A stretch of DNA of 64,000 nucleotides from an uncultured Pseudoflavonifractor sp. Its GTDB lineage: Bacteria; Bacillota; Clostridia; Oscillospirales; Oscillospiraceae. The notes beneath the pieces are model-generated. The model worked only from the letters and a program-made list of their open reading frames with translations, did not search any database and was not told the DNA's origin. Location of the stretch: positions 1 through 64,000 of the forward strand of contig NZ_CALXEG010000006.1 of the NCBI RefSeq assembly GCF_944387275.1, read 5' to 3'. This document shows positions 1 to 9,586 of the stretch, one piece after another (positions within the stretch are counted from its first letter, which is position 1; the number at the start of each line of letters is the position of its first letter). The translations under genes and the position numbers were made by a program.

Positions 1-1390
1 CGCCCAGGCCGCTCATCTCGGCGATGCCGCCGGCGTTGTCGGCCACGGGGCCGTAGGCGTCGGTGGCCAGGGTGATGCCCAGGGTGGACAGCATGCCCAC
101 GGCGGCGATGCCGATGCCGTACAGGCCCTTGGAGAAGAGCAGCTCATACTCGCCGGAGGCGGTGGACAGGGTGCCGCCGGCGGCCAGGAAGGAGACGATG
201 ATGGCGATGCCGATGATCACGATGGGGGCGGCGGTGGACTTCATGCCCAGGGAGATGCCGCCGATGATGGTGGTGGCGGCGCCGGTCTCGGTGGAGTCGG
301 CCAGGTTCTGAGTGGGCTTATAGGTGTCGGAGGTGTAGTACTCGGTGAAGTAGCCGATGGCGCAGCCGCCCACCAGGCCCGCCAGAATGGCGATGTAGGG
401 GCCCCAGGAGCCCATGAGCCAGTAGGTGAGGGGGGCGGCCACCACGGCGGCCAGGATGGCGGCGGTATAGGTACCCTTGCGGAGGGTGGCCAGCAGGGAG
501 CGCTGGTCGGCGTTCTCCTTGGTGCGGACCAGGAAGGAGCCGATGACCGAACACACCACGCCCACAACGGCCACCAGCAGGGGCAGCAGCATGGCGTTCC
601 AGGTCAGGTTGCCGCCGGCATAGGCGGCGGCACCCAGGGCAAAGGTGGCCAGGATGGAGCCCACGTAGGACTCGTACAGGTCGGCGCCCATGCCGGCCAC
701 ATCGCCCACATTGTCGCCCACGTTGTCGGCGATGGTGGCGGGGTTGCGGGGGTCGTCCTCAGGGATGCCGGCCTCAACCTTGCCCACCAGGTCGGCGCCC
801 ACGTCGGCGGCCTTGGTGAAGATGCCGCCGCCCACACGGGCGAACAGGGCCATAAAGGAGGCGCCCATGCCGAACATGACCATGGTGGAGGCGATCTGAG
901 CGGCCTCAAAGTGGGCGATATACTTCAGGATGTGGAACCAGACGGAGATATCAAACAGGCCCAGGCCCACCACGGTGAAGCCCATGACCGCGCCGGAGGA
1001 GAAGGCCACGTTCAGGCCCCGGTTCAGGCTCTCGTGGGCGGCGTTGGCGGTGCGGGCATTGGAGCTGGTGGCGATCTTCATGCCGATGAAGCCGGCCAGG
1101 GCGGAGTAGATGCCGCCGGTGAGGAAGGCAAAGGGGATGAACCAGTTGTCCAGCAGGTTGAACCAGCGCAGGACCAGCAGGATGACAAACACCACGATGA
1201 AGATCTTGGCCACAGTGGTGTACTGCCGCTTCAGGTAGGCGTTGGCGCCCTTGCGGATGGAGGCGGCGATCTTCTTCATCAGATCGGTGCCCTCGGAGAA
1301 GCGGAGCACCTTCCGAGCCTGAAAGACGGCGAAGAGCAGCGCTATGGCAGCGCCCAGCAGGCCCAGCCAGAAGAGATTCTGTACGTCCAA
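1..1390 (-). CDS. hppA: Membrane-bound ion-translocating pyrophosphatase (partial, C-terminus beyond window)
   Basis: Hydrolyses cytoplasmic pyrophosphate and uses the energy to pump H+ or Na+ across the membrane. About 463 residues are present; family members are usually about 650-750. They run from the first membrane helix through the substrate-binding segment [18 protein letters not shown] and the Mg-PPi-coordinating stretch beginning [12 protein letters not shown], then hydrophobic helices, and are cut just after [12 protein letters not shown]. The TTG at 1390 is taken as start because AAAGGAG lies 8 nt upstream and the first helix follows at once. The residue after the GNT motif that separates K+-dependent from K+-independent enzymes lies outside the window, so ion and K+ dependence cannot be read. 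Monocistronic as far as visible. Confidence 0.97.
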   Translation of the reverse strand, partial: MDVQNLFWLGLLGAAIALLFAVFQARKVLRFSEGTDLMKKIAASIRKGANAYLKRQYTTVAKIFIVVFVILLVLRWFNLLDNWFIPFAFLTGGIYSALAGFIGMKIATSSNARTANAAHESLNRGLNVAFSSGAVMGFTVVGLGLFDISVWFHILKYIAHFEAAQIASTMVMFGMGASFMALFARVGGGIFTKAADVGADLVGKVEAGIPEDDPRNPATIADNVGDNVGDVAGMGADLYESYVGSILATFALGAAAYAGGNLTWNAMLLPLLVAVVGVVCSVIGSFLVRTKENADQRSLLATLRKGTYTAAILAAVVAAPLTYWLMGSWGPYIAILAGLVGGCAIGYFTEYYTSDTYKPTQNLADSTETGAATTIIGGISLGMKSTAAPIVIIGIAIIVSFLAAGGTLSTASGEYELLFSKGLYGIGIAAVGMLSTLGITLATDAYGPVADNAGGIAEMSGLG

Positions 1391-1497
1391 ATTTCCCACT
1401 CCTTTACATAATAGGAAGACTGAAGAAAAAATAATATTTTACTTAAGCGAGAGAAAACACCGTTTGGCTCAGCCTTCCCTTTGCTGATGGCACCTTA

Positions 1498-1525
1498 ATC
1501 TTACCATAATCATCTCATTTTGCAA
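1498..1525 (-). promoter_or_regulatory. Candidate promoter of the pyrophosphatase gene
   Basis: On the minus strand TTGCAA (1520-1525) and TAAGAT (1498-1503) are separated by 16 bp, giving a leader of about 100 nt before the TTG start. The -10 is imperfect, so this is moderate evidence only. Confidence 0.35.
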
Positions 1526-1707
1526 GGAGTTCTTTACAAAAACAGAGGGCGGTCAGTGCGCTTTCGATAAAATCAATAAATTTATAAGGATGCATGATAA
1601 AAATTATGATGATTTTGCCCAAACAGAACCGGGGGCTTATAAAACAGAAAAAATGACAGAGCGGGAGACAGATCGTTTGCGTAAAAAATAAAAAGGAGTG
1701 GTCAAAA

Positions 1708-1740
1708 ATGGGTAAAAAACTGTGGAATCTCACAACTTAG
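1708..1740 (+). CDS. Possible 10-codon peptide (MGKKLWNLTT)
   Basis: An ATG 9 nt downstream of a very good Shine-Dalgarno (AAAAGGAG, 1691-1698) opens a 10-codon frame ending in TAG. No convincing promoter was found just upstream, and the predicted promoter of the next gene starts after it, so it is not that gene's leader peptide. It may be a relic of a decayed gene or a chance match. No function is proposed. Confidence 0.2.
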   Translation: MGKKLWNLTT

Positions 1741-1846
1741 ATAAAATTTTGACAAAAAGCAGGGCGGAAAAAAAGAAAATTACATGTTTTCAATGATAAA
1801 GTGCTGAAAAATTTAAATTTTAGAAAATTTCCAGGGAAAAGAGCCC

Positions 1847-1875
1847 TTGCAGAAACCAGATTGGCGTGCTATGAT
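1847..1875 (+). promoter_or_regulatory. Promoter of the FMN-binding lipoprotein gene
   Basis: TTGCAG (1847-1852), a 17-bp spacer and TATGAT (1870-1875), with a TGc extended -10 directly upstream of the -10. Predicted start near 1882, giving a leader of about 44 nt. Confidence 0.75.
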
Positions 1876-1925
1876 TGCCACAAATTAGTACAATAGTACT
1901 AGATGAATGAAAGGGGCATTCTATT

Positions 1926-3167
1926 ATGAATAAGAAATGGATTTCTGCCTGTGCCGCCGCCGCGCTGCTGCTGAGCACTGCGGCCTGCAGCACGCCTGCG
2001 ACCGAGGAGAGCACCCAGCCCTCCGCCAGCAGCTCCGCCGCCCAGAGCGAGACCCTGACCGGCAAGGGCAAGGGCTTCGGCGGCGTCATCACCGCCACCC
2101 TGACCGTGGAGAACGGCGTCATCACCGCCGCCAGCTTTGACGGTCCCGACGAGACCCCCGATGTGGGCGGCGCCGCCCTGGAGACGCTGGCGGAGCAGGT
2201 CGTGGCAGCCAACGGCGCCGAGATCGACGGCGTGTCCGGCGCCACCTACACCAGCGACGGCTGCCGCGCCGCCGTGCTCAACGCCCTGGACCCGGAGGCC
2301 AATCCCTTTGAGGCCGAGAGCGGCGACGAGGGCGGGGAGACGGCCTCCTATCCCACCGGCGCCGAGCCTGTGGAGATCCCCAGCGACCGCAAGATCGTCA
2401 GCGCCACCACCTACGGCATCTACACCAAGGACGTGACCTCTGCCCAGGACTGCGTCATCAAGGCCACCCTCTACTGGGACCTGGACAACAACCAGGCCTA
2501 TGCCGTGCAGTTCTATGAGCCCATGCTCCCCTGGGACGACAACGGTGCCGCTTCTGGCTGGGGCAACATGACCGACGAGGCGGTGATCTCCGCCCTGGGT
2601 GAGGACGGTCTGGTCACCTTCACCTCCGGCGACACCACCTGTAACTTTGCCAAGTACATCCAGATCGGCGACGTGGTGTGGACCGGCGAGCTGGGCAGCG
2701 ACCCCGCCTGCGAGGTGGCTGTGGTCTACTCCGCCGACATCGACGGCCAGACCGTGAAGATGAACGACTATGTGGCCACCGAGGAGGGCGGCAAGTGGTA
2801 CGTGGACGCCTCCGCCCAGCCTGCCTACATCCTCAAGAGCGCCCAGAGCGTCACCAGCGCCGACGATGAGAACGTGGCCATGACCTACCAGATCACCGCC
2901 AAGGAGACCAACGGCCACGGCACCGACTTCTGGCCCAGCCCCATCACCTTCCCCGGCAACATGCAGGCCATCAAGGACTTTGTGCTGGAGAACGGCTTTG
3001 ACTACGACTACTATGCCGACGGCGGCATGACCCAGAACGACGAGGGCTACTGGCAGACCCCCGACGCGGTCTCCGGCGCCACCCTGTCCGAGACACCCAC
3101 CTACCTGGACATGCTCAAGACCCTCTACGAGCGCATCCAGAACGGCGACTACGTGGAAGAGAACTAA
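1926..3167 (+). CDS. FMN-binding domain lipoprotein
   Basis: A 413-residue surface lipoprotein. The signal peptide ends in the lipobox LSTAAC with Cys21 as lipidation site, followed by a Ser/Thr/Glu-rich linker. Residues about 45-125 form an FMN_bind domain (Pfam FMN_bind family) with DGVSGATYTS; the Thr of SGAT (Thr107) is the residue to which ApbE-type flavin transferases attach FMN through a phosphoester. A second DAVSGAT motif occurs near the C-terminus (Thr386). Such proteins usually carry electrons outside the membrane in anaerobes. The middle section (about 130-340) is not recognised. It has its own promoter and a strong terminator, so it is probably a single-gene unit; no apbE or rnf gene is nearby. 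Confidence 0.85.
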   Translation: MNKKWISACAAAALLLSTAACSTPATEESTQPSASSSAAQSETLTGKGKGFGGVITATLTVENGVITAASFDGPDETPDVGGAALETLAEQVVAANGAEIDGVSGATYTSDGCRAAVLNALDPEANPFEAESGDEGGETASYPTGAEPVEIPSDRKIVSATTYGIYTKDVTSAQDCVIKATLYWDLDNNQAYAVQFYEPMLPWDDNGAASGWGNMTDEAVISALGEDGLVTFTSGDTTCNFAKYIQIGDVVWTGELGSDPACEVAVVYSADIDGQTVKMNDYVATEEGGKWYVDASAQPAYILKSAQSVTSADDENVAMTYQITAKETNGHGTDFWPSPITFPGNMQAIKDFVLENGFDYDYYADGGMTQNDEGYWQTPDAVSGATLSETPTYLDMLKTLYERIQNGDYVEEN

Positions 3168-3180
3168 GCAGCATAAAAAA

Positions 3181-3224
3181 AGCCTGGGGCAGTTCACAAC
3201 TGTGAACTGCCCCAGGCTTTTTTG
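3181..3224. terminator. Bidirectional intrinsic terminator
   Basis: A perfect 18-bp stem (arms 3181-3198 and 3201-3218) with a 2-nt centre is flanked by an A-run on the left and a T-run on the right, so it can end the lipoprotein gene on the plus strand and the trk-tetR operon on the minus strand. Confidence 0.93.
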
Positions 3225-3239
3225 TCCGTAATACAGGGC

Positions 3240-3845
3240 TCATTCCGCCGGAATACGTCCCAGGGCGGCGTATTCCGCCCTGCCGGCAGGGGTGAGATAG
3301 GGCATCAGGACGGCCCACTGGGCCGCCAGCATCTCCGATACGGAGATACCATGCGATGAGGGCCAGGTGGCGTTGTGCTGGGCCCAGCCGGTGTGGCTGA
3401 GCATGAGCAGGCAGGTTATCTGATCCAGCAGGGGGCCGGACAGCTCGGGCACGAACAGGCCCAGCCCGGTGCAGCTCCCAATGGCGTCCCGCAGGATGTT
3501 GAACAGCTCCATCACATTGGCGACATGCCGCGCCTGAAGAGAGGGGACAGAGCTGTACAGCGCCGGGTCGTTGAAGTAGAAGGGCGTCTCCAGGAAGGAC
3601 TCCAGCATCCGCTCCAGCAGCCGGTTCAGGCCGGGCAGCCCCGGGACGGGGGCGGCGGGCAGGGTGTCCAGCTCGTCGTCCATAATGGCCTCCATGAGCA
3701 GCTCCTTCTGGGGGTAGTGGTAGGTCAGGTTGCCCACGCTGATGTCCAGGGCGTCGGCGATGTTGCGCATGGATACGGCCCGGTATCCCCGCGCGTTGAA
3801 GAGCTCCCGGGCGGTCTTCCGGATCAGCTCCTTGGTGGTTTTCAT
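3240..3845 (-). CDS. TetR/AcrR family transcriptional regulator
   Basis: A 201-residue DNA-binding regulator. The N-terminal TetR helix-turn-helix covers residues about 5-50 (LIRKTARELFNARGYRAVSM, then the recognition part SVGNLTYHYPQKELL); the rest is a ligand-binding helical domain of unknown specificity. It is the last gene of the minus-strand trkA-trkH-tetR unit, starting 39 nt after the trkH stop with no terminator or promoter evident between them. The placement suggests that it may respond to, or act on, potassium uptake, but TetR proteins often control other loci, so this is only an inference. Confidence 0.85.
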   Translation of the reverse strand: MKTTKELIRKTARELFNARGYRAVSMRNIADALDISVGNLTYHYPQKELLMEAIMDDELDTLPAAPVPGLPGLNRLLERMLESFLETPFYFNDPALYSSVPSLQARHVANVMELFNILRDAIGSCTGLGLFVPELSGPLLDQITCLLMLSHTGWAQHNATWPSSHGISVSEMLAAQWAVLMPYLTPAGRAEYAALGRIPAE

Positions 3846-3884
3846 GGCGTTACCTCCGGAGATCGATCTGCTGGGATGGAGCGC

Positions 3885-5330
3885 TCAGGACCGGCTCCAG
3901 GCGCTCTTGCTGAACAGGACCAGGATGGGGAGCAGCTCCAGCCGGCCGATGATCATGCACAGGGTGAGCACCAGTTTGGACAGGGCGGAGAAGGCGGAGT
4001 AGTTGCCCATGGGCCCCACAGTCTCCAGGCCGGGGCCCACGTTGCCGATGCAGGAGACCACAGCGGTAAAGGTGGTGCCGAAGGAGAAATTGTCCAGGGC
4101 CACCACCAGCCCGGCGGTCAGAACAATCAGCATGTACGCGGCAAAGAACAGCAGGATGGAGCGCAGGGTGTCCTCGGGCACCACCTTGCCGTCCAGCTTG
4201 ACCACGTTGACGGAGCGGGGGTGGATGACCTGGTTGATCTCCCGGCGGATGCACTTGAAGAGCACCAGCACCCGGGAACACTTCAGCGCGCCGCCGGTGG
4301 AGCCGGCGCAGGCGCCGATGAACATGAGAATGACCATCAGGAAGCGGGAGAACTCCGGCCACAGGTTAAAGTCCACACTGGAGAAGCCGGTGGTGGAGAT
4401 GATGGAGGACACCTGGAAGGCGGCGGCCCGCACCGTATCCCCCAGGGAGGTGAAATACCCCTGGGTGAACCACAGGTTGCCCGTGATCAGCAGGATGCTC
4501 ACTGCCACCACGCCCAGGAAGAACCGGAACTCATCGCTGTGGAGGGCCTGGCGGATCTTTCCGCACAGGATGAGGAAGTAGAGCGTGAAGTTGATGGAGA
4601 AGAGCAGCATGAAAATGGTGATGACGACCTCAGCGGCGGGGTTGCCATAGGCGCCGATGGAGGTGTTGCGCACCGAGAAGCCGCCCGTACCGGCCACGGC
4701 GAAGGCGTTGACAATGCAGTCGTACCACGCCATACCGGTGAGGCGGAGGCAGAGGATCTGGATGGCGGTCAGGCCGCAGTAGATGCCGTAGAGGATCTTG
4801 GAGGACTGGCTGGTCTTGGGTACCAGCTTGCTCACCACGGGGCCGGGGCTCTCCGCCTTCATCAGGTGGAGGGTGCGGCTGCCCAGGGAGGGCATCAGGG
4901 CGATGGTGAGGATGAGCACGCCCATGCCGCCCAGCCAGTGGGTAAAGGAGCGCCAGAACAGGATGCCCCTGGGCAGATTCTCCACCACCGGGAGGATGGA
5001 CGCGCCGGTGGTGGTAAAGCCGGAGGCCGCCTCAAACAGGCAGTCCACATAGCTGGGGAAGTACCCCGAGAACCAGAAGGGCAGGGCGCCGAAGGCGGAG
5101 ATGAGCACCCAGATCAGGCCCACGGCGAAAAAGCCCTCCCGGGGGAAGAAGTGGTTGGAGGCGGGGAGGGCGGATAAAATACCGCCCACCGCCAGCAGAA
5201 TGGCGATGGTGAAAAGGAAGGGCAGGGGGGACTCCCTATAGATCAGGGATACCAGCAGGGGCAGCAGCATGCAGCAGGCCTCCACCAGGAGGGTCCTGCC
5301 GGTGATGCGGAAGACCAGCTTGAAATTCAC
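3885..5330 (-). CDS. trkH: Potassium uptake protein, TrkH/KtrB family
   Basis: The 481-residue membrane subunit of a Trk/Ktr potassium uptake system, with repeated helix-pore-helix units and selectivity-filter glycines in stretches such as ASGFTTTGAS, AVAGTGGFS, ISTTGFSS and SCIGNVGPG. It acts with the cytoplasmic gating subunit TrkA encoded directly upstream. Translation starts at GTG (5330), which overlaps the trkA stop as GTGA, so the two are probably translationally coupled; no strong Shine-Dalgarno of its own was seen. Confidence 0.96.
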   Translation of the reverse strand: MNFKLVFRITGRTLLVEACCMLLPLLVSLIYRESPLPFLFTIAILLAVGGILSALPASNHFFPREGFFAVGLIWVLISAFGALPFWFSGYFPSYVDCLFEAASGFTTTGASILPVVENLPRGILFWRSFTHWLGGMGVLILTIALMPSLGSRTLHLMKAESPGPVVSKLVPKTSQSSKILYGIYCGLTAIQILCLRLTGMAWYDCIVNAFAVAGTGGFSVRNTSIGAYGNPAAEVVITIFMLLFSINFTLYFLILCGKIRQALHSDEFRFFLGVVAVSILLITGNLWFTQGYFTSLGDTVRAAAFQVSSIISTTGFSSVDFNLWPEFSRFLMVILMFIGACAGSTGGALKCSRVLVLFKCIRREINQVIHPRSVNVVKLDGKVVPEDTLRSILLFFAAYMLIVLTAGLVVALDNFSFGTTFTAVVSCIGNVGPGLETVGPMGNYSAFSALSKLVLTLCMIIGRLELLPILVLFSKSAWSRS

Positions 5331-6727
5331 AGCCCCGTTCCCCCTATGACGCCGGCATCCAGCAGAGATTCGTCGAAGATGTCGTTGACGTCCAGAATGC
5401 CCTCGTCCCGGGACACGATGATGACCGTGTCCCCCTGCTCCATACGGGTGGAGCCCTCAGGGATGATGATGCGGCCCTGATGGATGATGACCGCGATGAG
5501 GATGCCCTTTTTCAGCCGCAGGTCCTTCAGAGGGGTGCTCAGGTGGCGGGTGGTCTGGTTGACCACAAACTCCATGGCCTCCACCTTTCCCTCGGCGATG
5601 CGGTACAGGGCGGTCATCACGCTGCCCTTGGAGTTCTCCATACCCCGCACCACCTGGAGGATCTGGTTGGCGGTGATGAGCTTGGGGGAGATGACGCTGT
5701 CCAGGCCCACGGCCCGGGCGATGCCGGCGTAGTTCTGGCGGTTGGACTTGGCCACCACCTTGGAGATGCCCCGCTGCATGGCATAGAGGGAGATGATCAG
5801 GTTGTCCTCGTCCCGGTCGGTGAGGGCCACAAAGGCATCGGCGGAGGCCACGTTTTCCGACTCCAGCAGCTCCTGGTCCGTACCGTCGCCGCAGATGATC
5901 ATGGTGTGGGGGAGCAGCTCGCTCAGCTCCCGGCAGCGGTCCATGTTCCGCTCCACCACCTTGACGTGGAGGCCCATGCCCTCCATCAGGGTGGTGAGGT
6001 AGTGGGAGATACGCCCGCCGCCCACCACAAACACATCCTTGATCTTGGGGGCGTACCGGCCCAGCAGCTTGAAGAACTGGGTCATGCCGGCGGGCTGGCC
6101 GATGAGGTAGAGCTTGTCGCCTGCGGTGGGGACGTAGGAGCCGTCGGGGATGATGCTCTGGTCGCCCCGCTCCGCGGCGCAGAACAGGATGGGCAGGGCC
6201 TTGACCTGACGGCTGAGCTCGGACAGGGGGTGGCCGCAGATGAAGTCGTCCGCCTGGACCCGGAAGCCGATGAGTTCCACCCGGCCCCGGTAGAAGGTCT
6301 CCAGGTTGGCCGCGGAGGGGAACCGGAGCAGCCGGGCGATCTCCACGGCGGTGGCGTTCTCCGGGTTGATGACCATGTCGATGCCCACCACCTTCTTCAG
6401 CGTGGGCAGCTCCACGGCGTACTCCACGTTGCGCACCCGGGCGATGGTGTACTTGGTGCCCAGGCGCTTGGCGGTGAGGCAGCAGATCATGTTGATCTCG
6501 TCCAGGTTGGTGGCGGCGATGAGGATGTCGGCGCTTTCCGCGCCCGCCTCCCGCAGGGTGGCAATGGAAGCGCCGTTGCCCTTGACGCACATGACATCCA
6601 GCGCGTCGGAGGCCCGCTTCAGGGCATCGTCCCGGGTGTCGATGATGGTGACGTCGTGGTCCTCACGGGACAGGTGTTCCGCCAGGGTGAAGCCCACCTT
6701 TCCGTCGCCTACAATGATAATCTTCAC
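5327..6727 (-). CDS. trkA: Trk system potassium transporter gating subunit TrkA
   Basis: The 466-residue peripheral membrane subunit that gates TrkH in response to NAD(H)/nucleotides. It has two RCK repeats: the first Rossmann fold begins IVGDGKVGFTLAEHL with an intact glycine motif; the second begins FVVGGGRISHYL, where the last glycine of the motif is replaced, so nucleotide binding there may be altered. Two GTG codons compete as start (6733 and 6727). AGGAG lies only 3 nt from the first but 9 nt from the second, and trkA proteins typically start MKIIIVG, so 6727 is preferred. First gene of trkA-trkH-tetR. Confidence 0.96.
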   Translation of the reverse strand: MKIIIVGDGKVGFTLAEHLSREDHDVTIIDTRDDALKRASDALDVMCVKGNGASIATLREAGAESADILIAATNLDEINMICCLTAKRLGTKYTIARVRNVEYAVELPTLKKVVGIDMVINPENATAVEIARLLRFPSAANLETFYRGRVELIGFRVQADDFICGHPLSELSRQVKALPILFCAAERGDQSIIPDGSYVPTAGDKLYLIGQPAGMTQFFKLLGRYAPKIKDVFVVGGGRISHYLTTLMEGMGLHVKVVERNMDRCRELSELLPHTMIICGDGTDQELLESENVASADAFVALTDRDEDNLIISLYAMQRGISKVVAKSNRQNYAGIARAVGLDSVISPKLITANQILQVVRGMENSKGSVMTALYRIAEGKVEAMEFVVNQTTRHLSTPLKDLRLKKGILIAVIIHQGRIIIPEGSTRMEQGDTVIIVSRDEGILDVNDIFDESLLDAGVIGGTGL

Positions 6728-6751
6728 ACACACTCTCTCCTATTTACTTTA

Positions 6752-6767
6752 CATGTTGTATAACATG
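6752..6767. promoter_or_regulatory. Inverted repeat in the trkA leader (possible operator)
   Basis: CATGTT-GTAT-AACATG is a perfect inverted repeat with a 4-bp centre, 25-40 nt before the trkA start. It could be an operator or a small hairpin; no regulator can be assigned. Confidence 0.3.
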
Positions 6768-6932
6768 GCACAGGACACACGCCGCGTAAACGGCGGGTAA
6801 CTACCATCATATTAGCGCAATTCAGGCCAGCCGTAAAGGGCGAGCAGGCATTTTGGTTGAAAAAAGGGGAAATTTACCTGACAGACACGAAAAAGAGCGG
6901 AGCAGGCCGGGCGGGAAAATAGACAACTGGGG

Positions 6933-6962
6933 TTGCAGAGAGGGAGGAAGAGCAGCTATAAT
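6933..6962 (+). promoter_or_regulatory. Promoter of uridine phosphorylase gene
   Basis: TTGCAG (6933-6938), 18-bp spacer, and a perfect TATAAT (6957-6962). Predicted start near 6969, 34 nt before the ATG. Confidence 0.8.
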
Positions 6963-7002
6963 GAATAAAAAAAGACAGAAATAATATTATGAGGTGAGCA
7001 AT

Positions 7003-7776
7003 ATGCACGAACATGAACTGCAGTTCCACATCCAGTGCAAGGCCGGGGACGTGGGCCGGTATGTGCTGCTGCCCGGCGATCCGGGCCGCTGCGAGATCAT
7101 TGCCTCCTATTTCGACAACCCGGTGAAGATCCAGTCCAACCGGGAGTACACCACCTATACCGGGACCCTGCTGGGGGAGAAGGTTTCGGTCTGCTCCACC
7201 GGCATCGGCGGCCCCTCCGCCGTCATCGCCATGGAGGAGCTGACCAAGATCGGCGCCGACACCTTTGTCCGGGTGGGTACCTGCGGAGGCATCAAGCTGG
7301 ACGTGAAGGCCGGCGACGTGGTCATCGCCACCGGTGCCATCCGCCACGAGGGCGCCAGCCGGGAGTATGCCCCCATCGAGTTCCCCGCCGTGGCCGACTA
7401 TGAGGTGCTCACCGCGCTGGTGGACTCCGCCAGGGACCTGGGCCACGTGTGGCACGCCGGTGTGGTCCAGTGCAAGGACTCCTTCTACGGCCAGCACGAC
7501 CCCGGCCGTATGCCCGTGTCCTATGAGCTCCAGGCCAAGTGGGAGGCATGGAAGCGGCTGGGCGTCCTGGCCTCCGAGATGGAGTCCGCGGCCCTGTTCT
7601 GCTGCGCCTCCGCCCTGGGGGTGCGGTGCGGCTCCGCCTTCCACGTCATCTGGAACCAGGAGCGGGACGCCGCCGGCCTGCCCCAGGACGAGAGCCACGA
7701 CGTGTCCTCCGCCGTCCGGGTGGGCGTGGAGGCCATCAAGCGCCTCATTCAGGCCGACCGGGCCAGAAAGGGCTGA
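7003..7776 (+). CDS. udp: Uridine phosphorylase-type nucleoside phosphorylase
   Basis: Phosphorolysis of uridine (possibly other pyrimidine nucleosides) to uracil and ribose 1-phosphate in nucleoside salvage; cytosolic. 257 residues, the normal size for the PNP/UDP phosphorylase fold. The phosphate-binding LLPGDPGR motif is near the N-terminus, STGIGGPSA follows, and the nucleoside-binding stretch [10 protein letters not shown] is near residue 190. The ATG at 7003 is preferred over the upstream in-frame GTG (6994) because GAGGTG is spaced 6 nt from the ATG. It has its own promoter and terminator, so it is likely monocistronic. Purine specificity cannot be fully excluded. Confidence 0.9.
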   Translation: MHEHELQFHIQCKAGDVGRYVLLPGDPGRCEIIASYFDNPVKIQSNREYTTYTGTLLGEKVSVCSTGIGGPSAVIAMEELTKIGADTFVRVGTCGGIKLDVKAGDVVIATGAIRHEGASREYAPIEFPAVADYEVLTALVDSARDLGHVWHAGVVQCKDSFYGQHDPGRMPVSYELQAKWEAWKRLGVLASEMESAALFCCASALGVRCGSAFHVIWNQERDAAGLPQDESHDVSSAVRVGVEAIKRLIQADRARKG

Positions 7777-7786
7777 AACTGAGCAA

Positions 7787-7823
7787 AAGAGAGCCGTCCG
7801 CATACAGCGGACGGCTCTCTTTA
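7787..7823. terminator. Bidirectional terminator between udp and fhs
   Basis: A GAGAGCCGTCCGC / GCGGACGGCTCTC stem with a short loop, followed by TTTATAT on the plus strand and by CTTTTGC on the minus strand, separates two convergent genes. Confidence 0.85.
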
Positions 7824-7840
7824 TATAATGTGGATATGGC

Positions 7841-9505
7841 TCAGAACAGGCCAGTGATCTTTCCGTTTTCGTCCACGTCGATGTTCTCAGCGGCGGGAAC
7901 CTTGGGCAGCCCAGGCATGGTCATGATGTCCCCGGTGAGGGCCACCAGGAAGCCGGCGCCGGCGGCCACCTTCAGGTTGCGCACAGTGATGCGGAAGCCG
8001 CGGGGCGCGCCCAGCAGGGCGGCGTCGTCAGAGAAGGAGTACTGAGTCTTGGCCATGCAGATGGGCAGCTTGTCGTAGCCAAGACTGGTGAGCTGCTTGA
8101 GCTGCTTGCGGGCGTTGGAGGTCAGGTCCACGCCGTCGGCCCGGTAGATCTTGCGGGCGATGGCGTCCAGCTTCTCCTCGATGGAGCTGTCCGTGTCGTA
8201 GCAGAAGCGGAAGTCGGCGGGGGTCTCGCACAGGCGCATGACCTCCCTGGCCAGCGCCTCGCCGCCTTCGCCGCCCTTGGCCCACACCTCGCTGAGGGCC
8301 ACGTTGACGCCCAGAGCCTTGCACTTCTCCTCCACCAGGGCCAGCTCGGCCTCAGTGTCGGTGGGGAAGCGGTTGATGGCCACCACGCAGGGCAGGCCGT
8401 AGACCTGGGTGATGTTCTCAACGTGCTGGAGCAGGTTGGGCAGGCCCTTTTCCAGGGCGGACAGGTTCTCAGTGCCCAGCTCGTTCTTGGCCGCGCCGCC
8501 GTGGTGCTTCAGGGCCCGGACCGTGGCCACCACCACCACGGCGGAGGGGGTCAGGCCGCCGTAGCGGCACTTGATGTCCAGGAACTTCTCAGCGCCCAGG
8601 TCGGCGCCGAAGCCGGCCTCGGTCACCGTGTAGTCGCCCAGCCGGAGGGCGGCGTCGGTGGCGGTGATGGAGTTACAGCCGTGGGCGATGTTGGCAAAGG
8701 GACCGCCGTGGATGAGGGCGGGGGTGTGCTCCAGGGTCTGGACCAGGTTGGGCTTGATGGCGTCCTTCAGCAGGGCGGTCATGGCGCCGTCCGCCTTCAG
8801 GTCGTGGGCGGTGACGGGCCTGTCGTCCCGGGTGTAGGCCACCACCATGCGGCCCAGCCGCTCCTTCAGGTCCTTCAGGCCGGTGGCCAGGCAAAGCACC
8901 GCCATGACCTCGCTGGCCACGGTGATGTCGAACCCGTCCTCACGGGGCACGCCGTTGACCTTGCCGCCCAGACCGCAGACGATGTTGCGCAGCTGGCGGT
9001 CGTTCATGTCCACACAGCGCTTCCAGGTGATCTTGCGCACGTCGATGTCCAGGGCGTTGCCCTGCTGGATGTGGTTGTCCAGCATGGCGGAGAGCAGGTT
9101 GTTGGCCGCGCCGATGGCGTGGAAATCGCCGGTGAAGTGGAGGTTGATGTCCTCCATGGGCACCACCTGGGCATAGCCGCCGCCGGCAGCGCCGCCCTTG
9201 ATGCCGAACACCGGGCCCAGGGAGGGCTCCCGCAGGGCCAGCACGGCCTTCTTGCCCAGCCGGTGGAGCGCGTCGGCCAGACCCACGCTGGTGGTGGTCT
9301 TGCCCTCGCCGGCGGGGGTGGGGTTGATGGCGGTGACCAGGATCAGCCGCCCCTTCCGGGGCAGGGCGCTGAGGGCCGCCGGGTCCAGCTTGGCCTTGTA
9401 GCGGCCGTAGGGCTCCAGGATCTCCTGGCTGACGCCCAGCTCCTCCGCCACCTGGGTGATGGGCAGCATGGTGCACGCCTGGGCGATCTCAATATCGGTT
9501 TTCAT
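7841..9505 (-). CDS. fhs: Formate--tetrahydrofolate ligase
   Basis: ATP-dependent formation of 10-formyl-tetrahydrofolate from formate and THF, the entry of formate into one-carbon metabolism and purine synthesis; cytosolic. 554 residues, the standard length. The P-loop-like segment [18 protein letters not shown] is near residue 60, and the conserved [11 protein letters not shown] follows. Start ATG 9505 has AAGGAGG 9-10 nt upstream and matches the family N-terminus. Expression is controlled by the ZTP riboswitch immediately upstream; the gene is otherwise alone between terminators. Confidence 0.98.
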   Translation of the reverse strand: MKTDIEIAQACTMLPITQVAEELGVSQEILEPYGRYKAKLDPAALSALPRKGRLILVTAINPTPAGEGKTTTSVGLADALHRLGKKAVLALREPSLGPVFGIKGGAAGGGYAQVVPMEDINLHFTGDFHAIGAANNLLSAMLDNHIQQGNALDIDVRKITWKRCVDMNDRQLRNIVCGLGGKVNGVPREDGFDITVASEVMAVLCLATGLKDLKERLGRMVVAYTRDDRPVTAHDLKADGAMTALLKDAIKPNLVQTLEHTPALIHGGPFANIAHGCNSITATDAALRLGDYTVTEAGFGADLGAEKFLDIKCRYGGLTPSAVVVVATVRALKHHGGAAKNELGTENLSALEKGLPNLLQHVENITQVYGLPCVVAINRFPTDTEAELALVEEKCKALGVNVALSEVWAKGGEGGEALAREVMRLCETPADFRFCYDTDSSIEEKLDAIARKIYRADGVDLTSNARKQLKQLTSLGYDKLPICMAKTQYSFSDDAALLGAPRGFRITVRNLKVAAGAGFLVALTGDIMTMPGLPKVPAAENIDVDENGKITGLF

Positions 9506-9550
9506 CTGTAACCGCGCCTCCTTAAAGTCGGTTTTCCTGTTTTGGGGATG

Positions 9551-9586
9551 CAAAAAGGGCACACCGCGCGAAAGCGCAGCGTGCCC
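9551..9586 (-). terminator. Expression-platform terminator of the ZTP riboswitch
   Basis: Arms 9574-9586 and 9557-9569 form a 13-bp stem (including G-U pairs) with a UUUC loop, followed by five U residues. Its 5' arm includes the GGGCA that ends the ZTP aptamer, so ligand-bound aptamer and terminator are mutually exclusive: the classic transcriptional ON-switch arrangement. Confidence 0.88.

Larger units (their letters stand above)
1391..1925. other. AT-rich intergenic region between divergent genes
   Basis: This 535-bp spacer is much richer in A and T than its surroundings. It holds the candidate pyrophosphatase promoter, a possible 10-codon reading frame at 1708-1740, and the promoter of the FMN-binding lipoprotein. 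Nothing else was recognised between about 1530 and 1690. Confidence 0.6.

Noticed and set aside
3375-5177. A 600-codon plus-strand frame opposite tetR and trkH
   Set aside because: Low-complexity antisense shadow without any recognisable domain.
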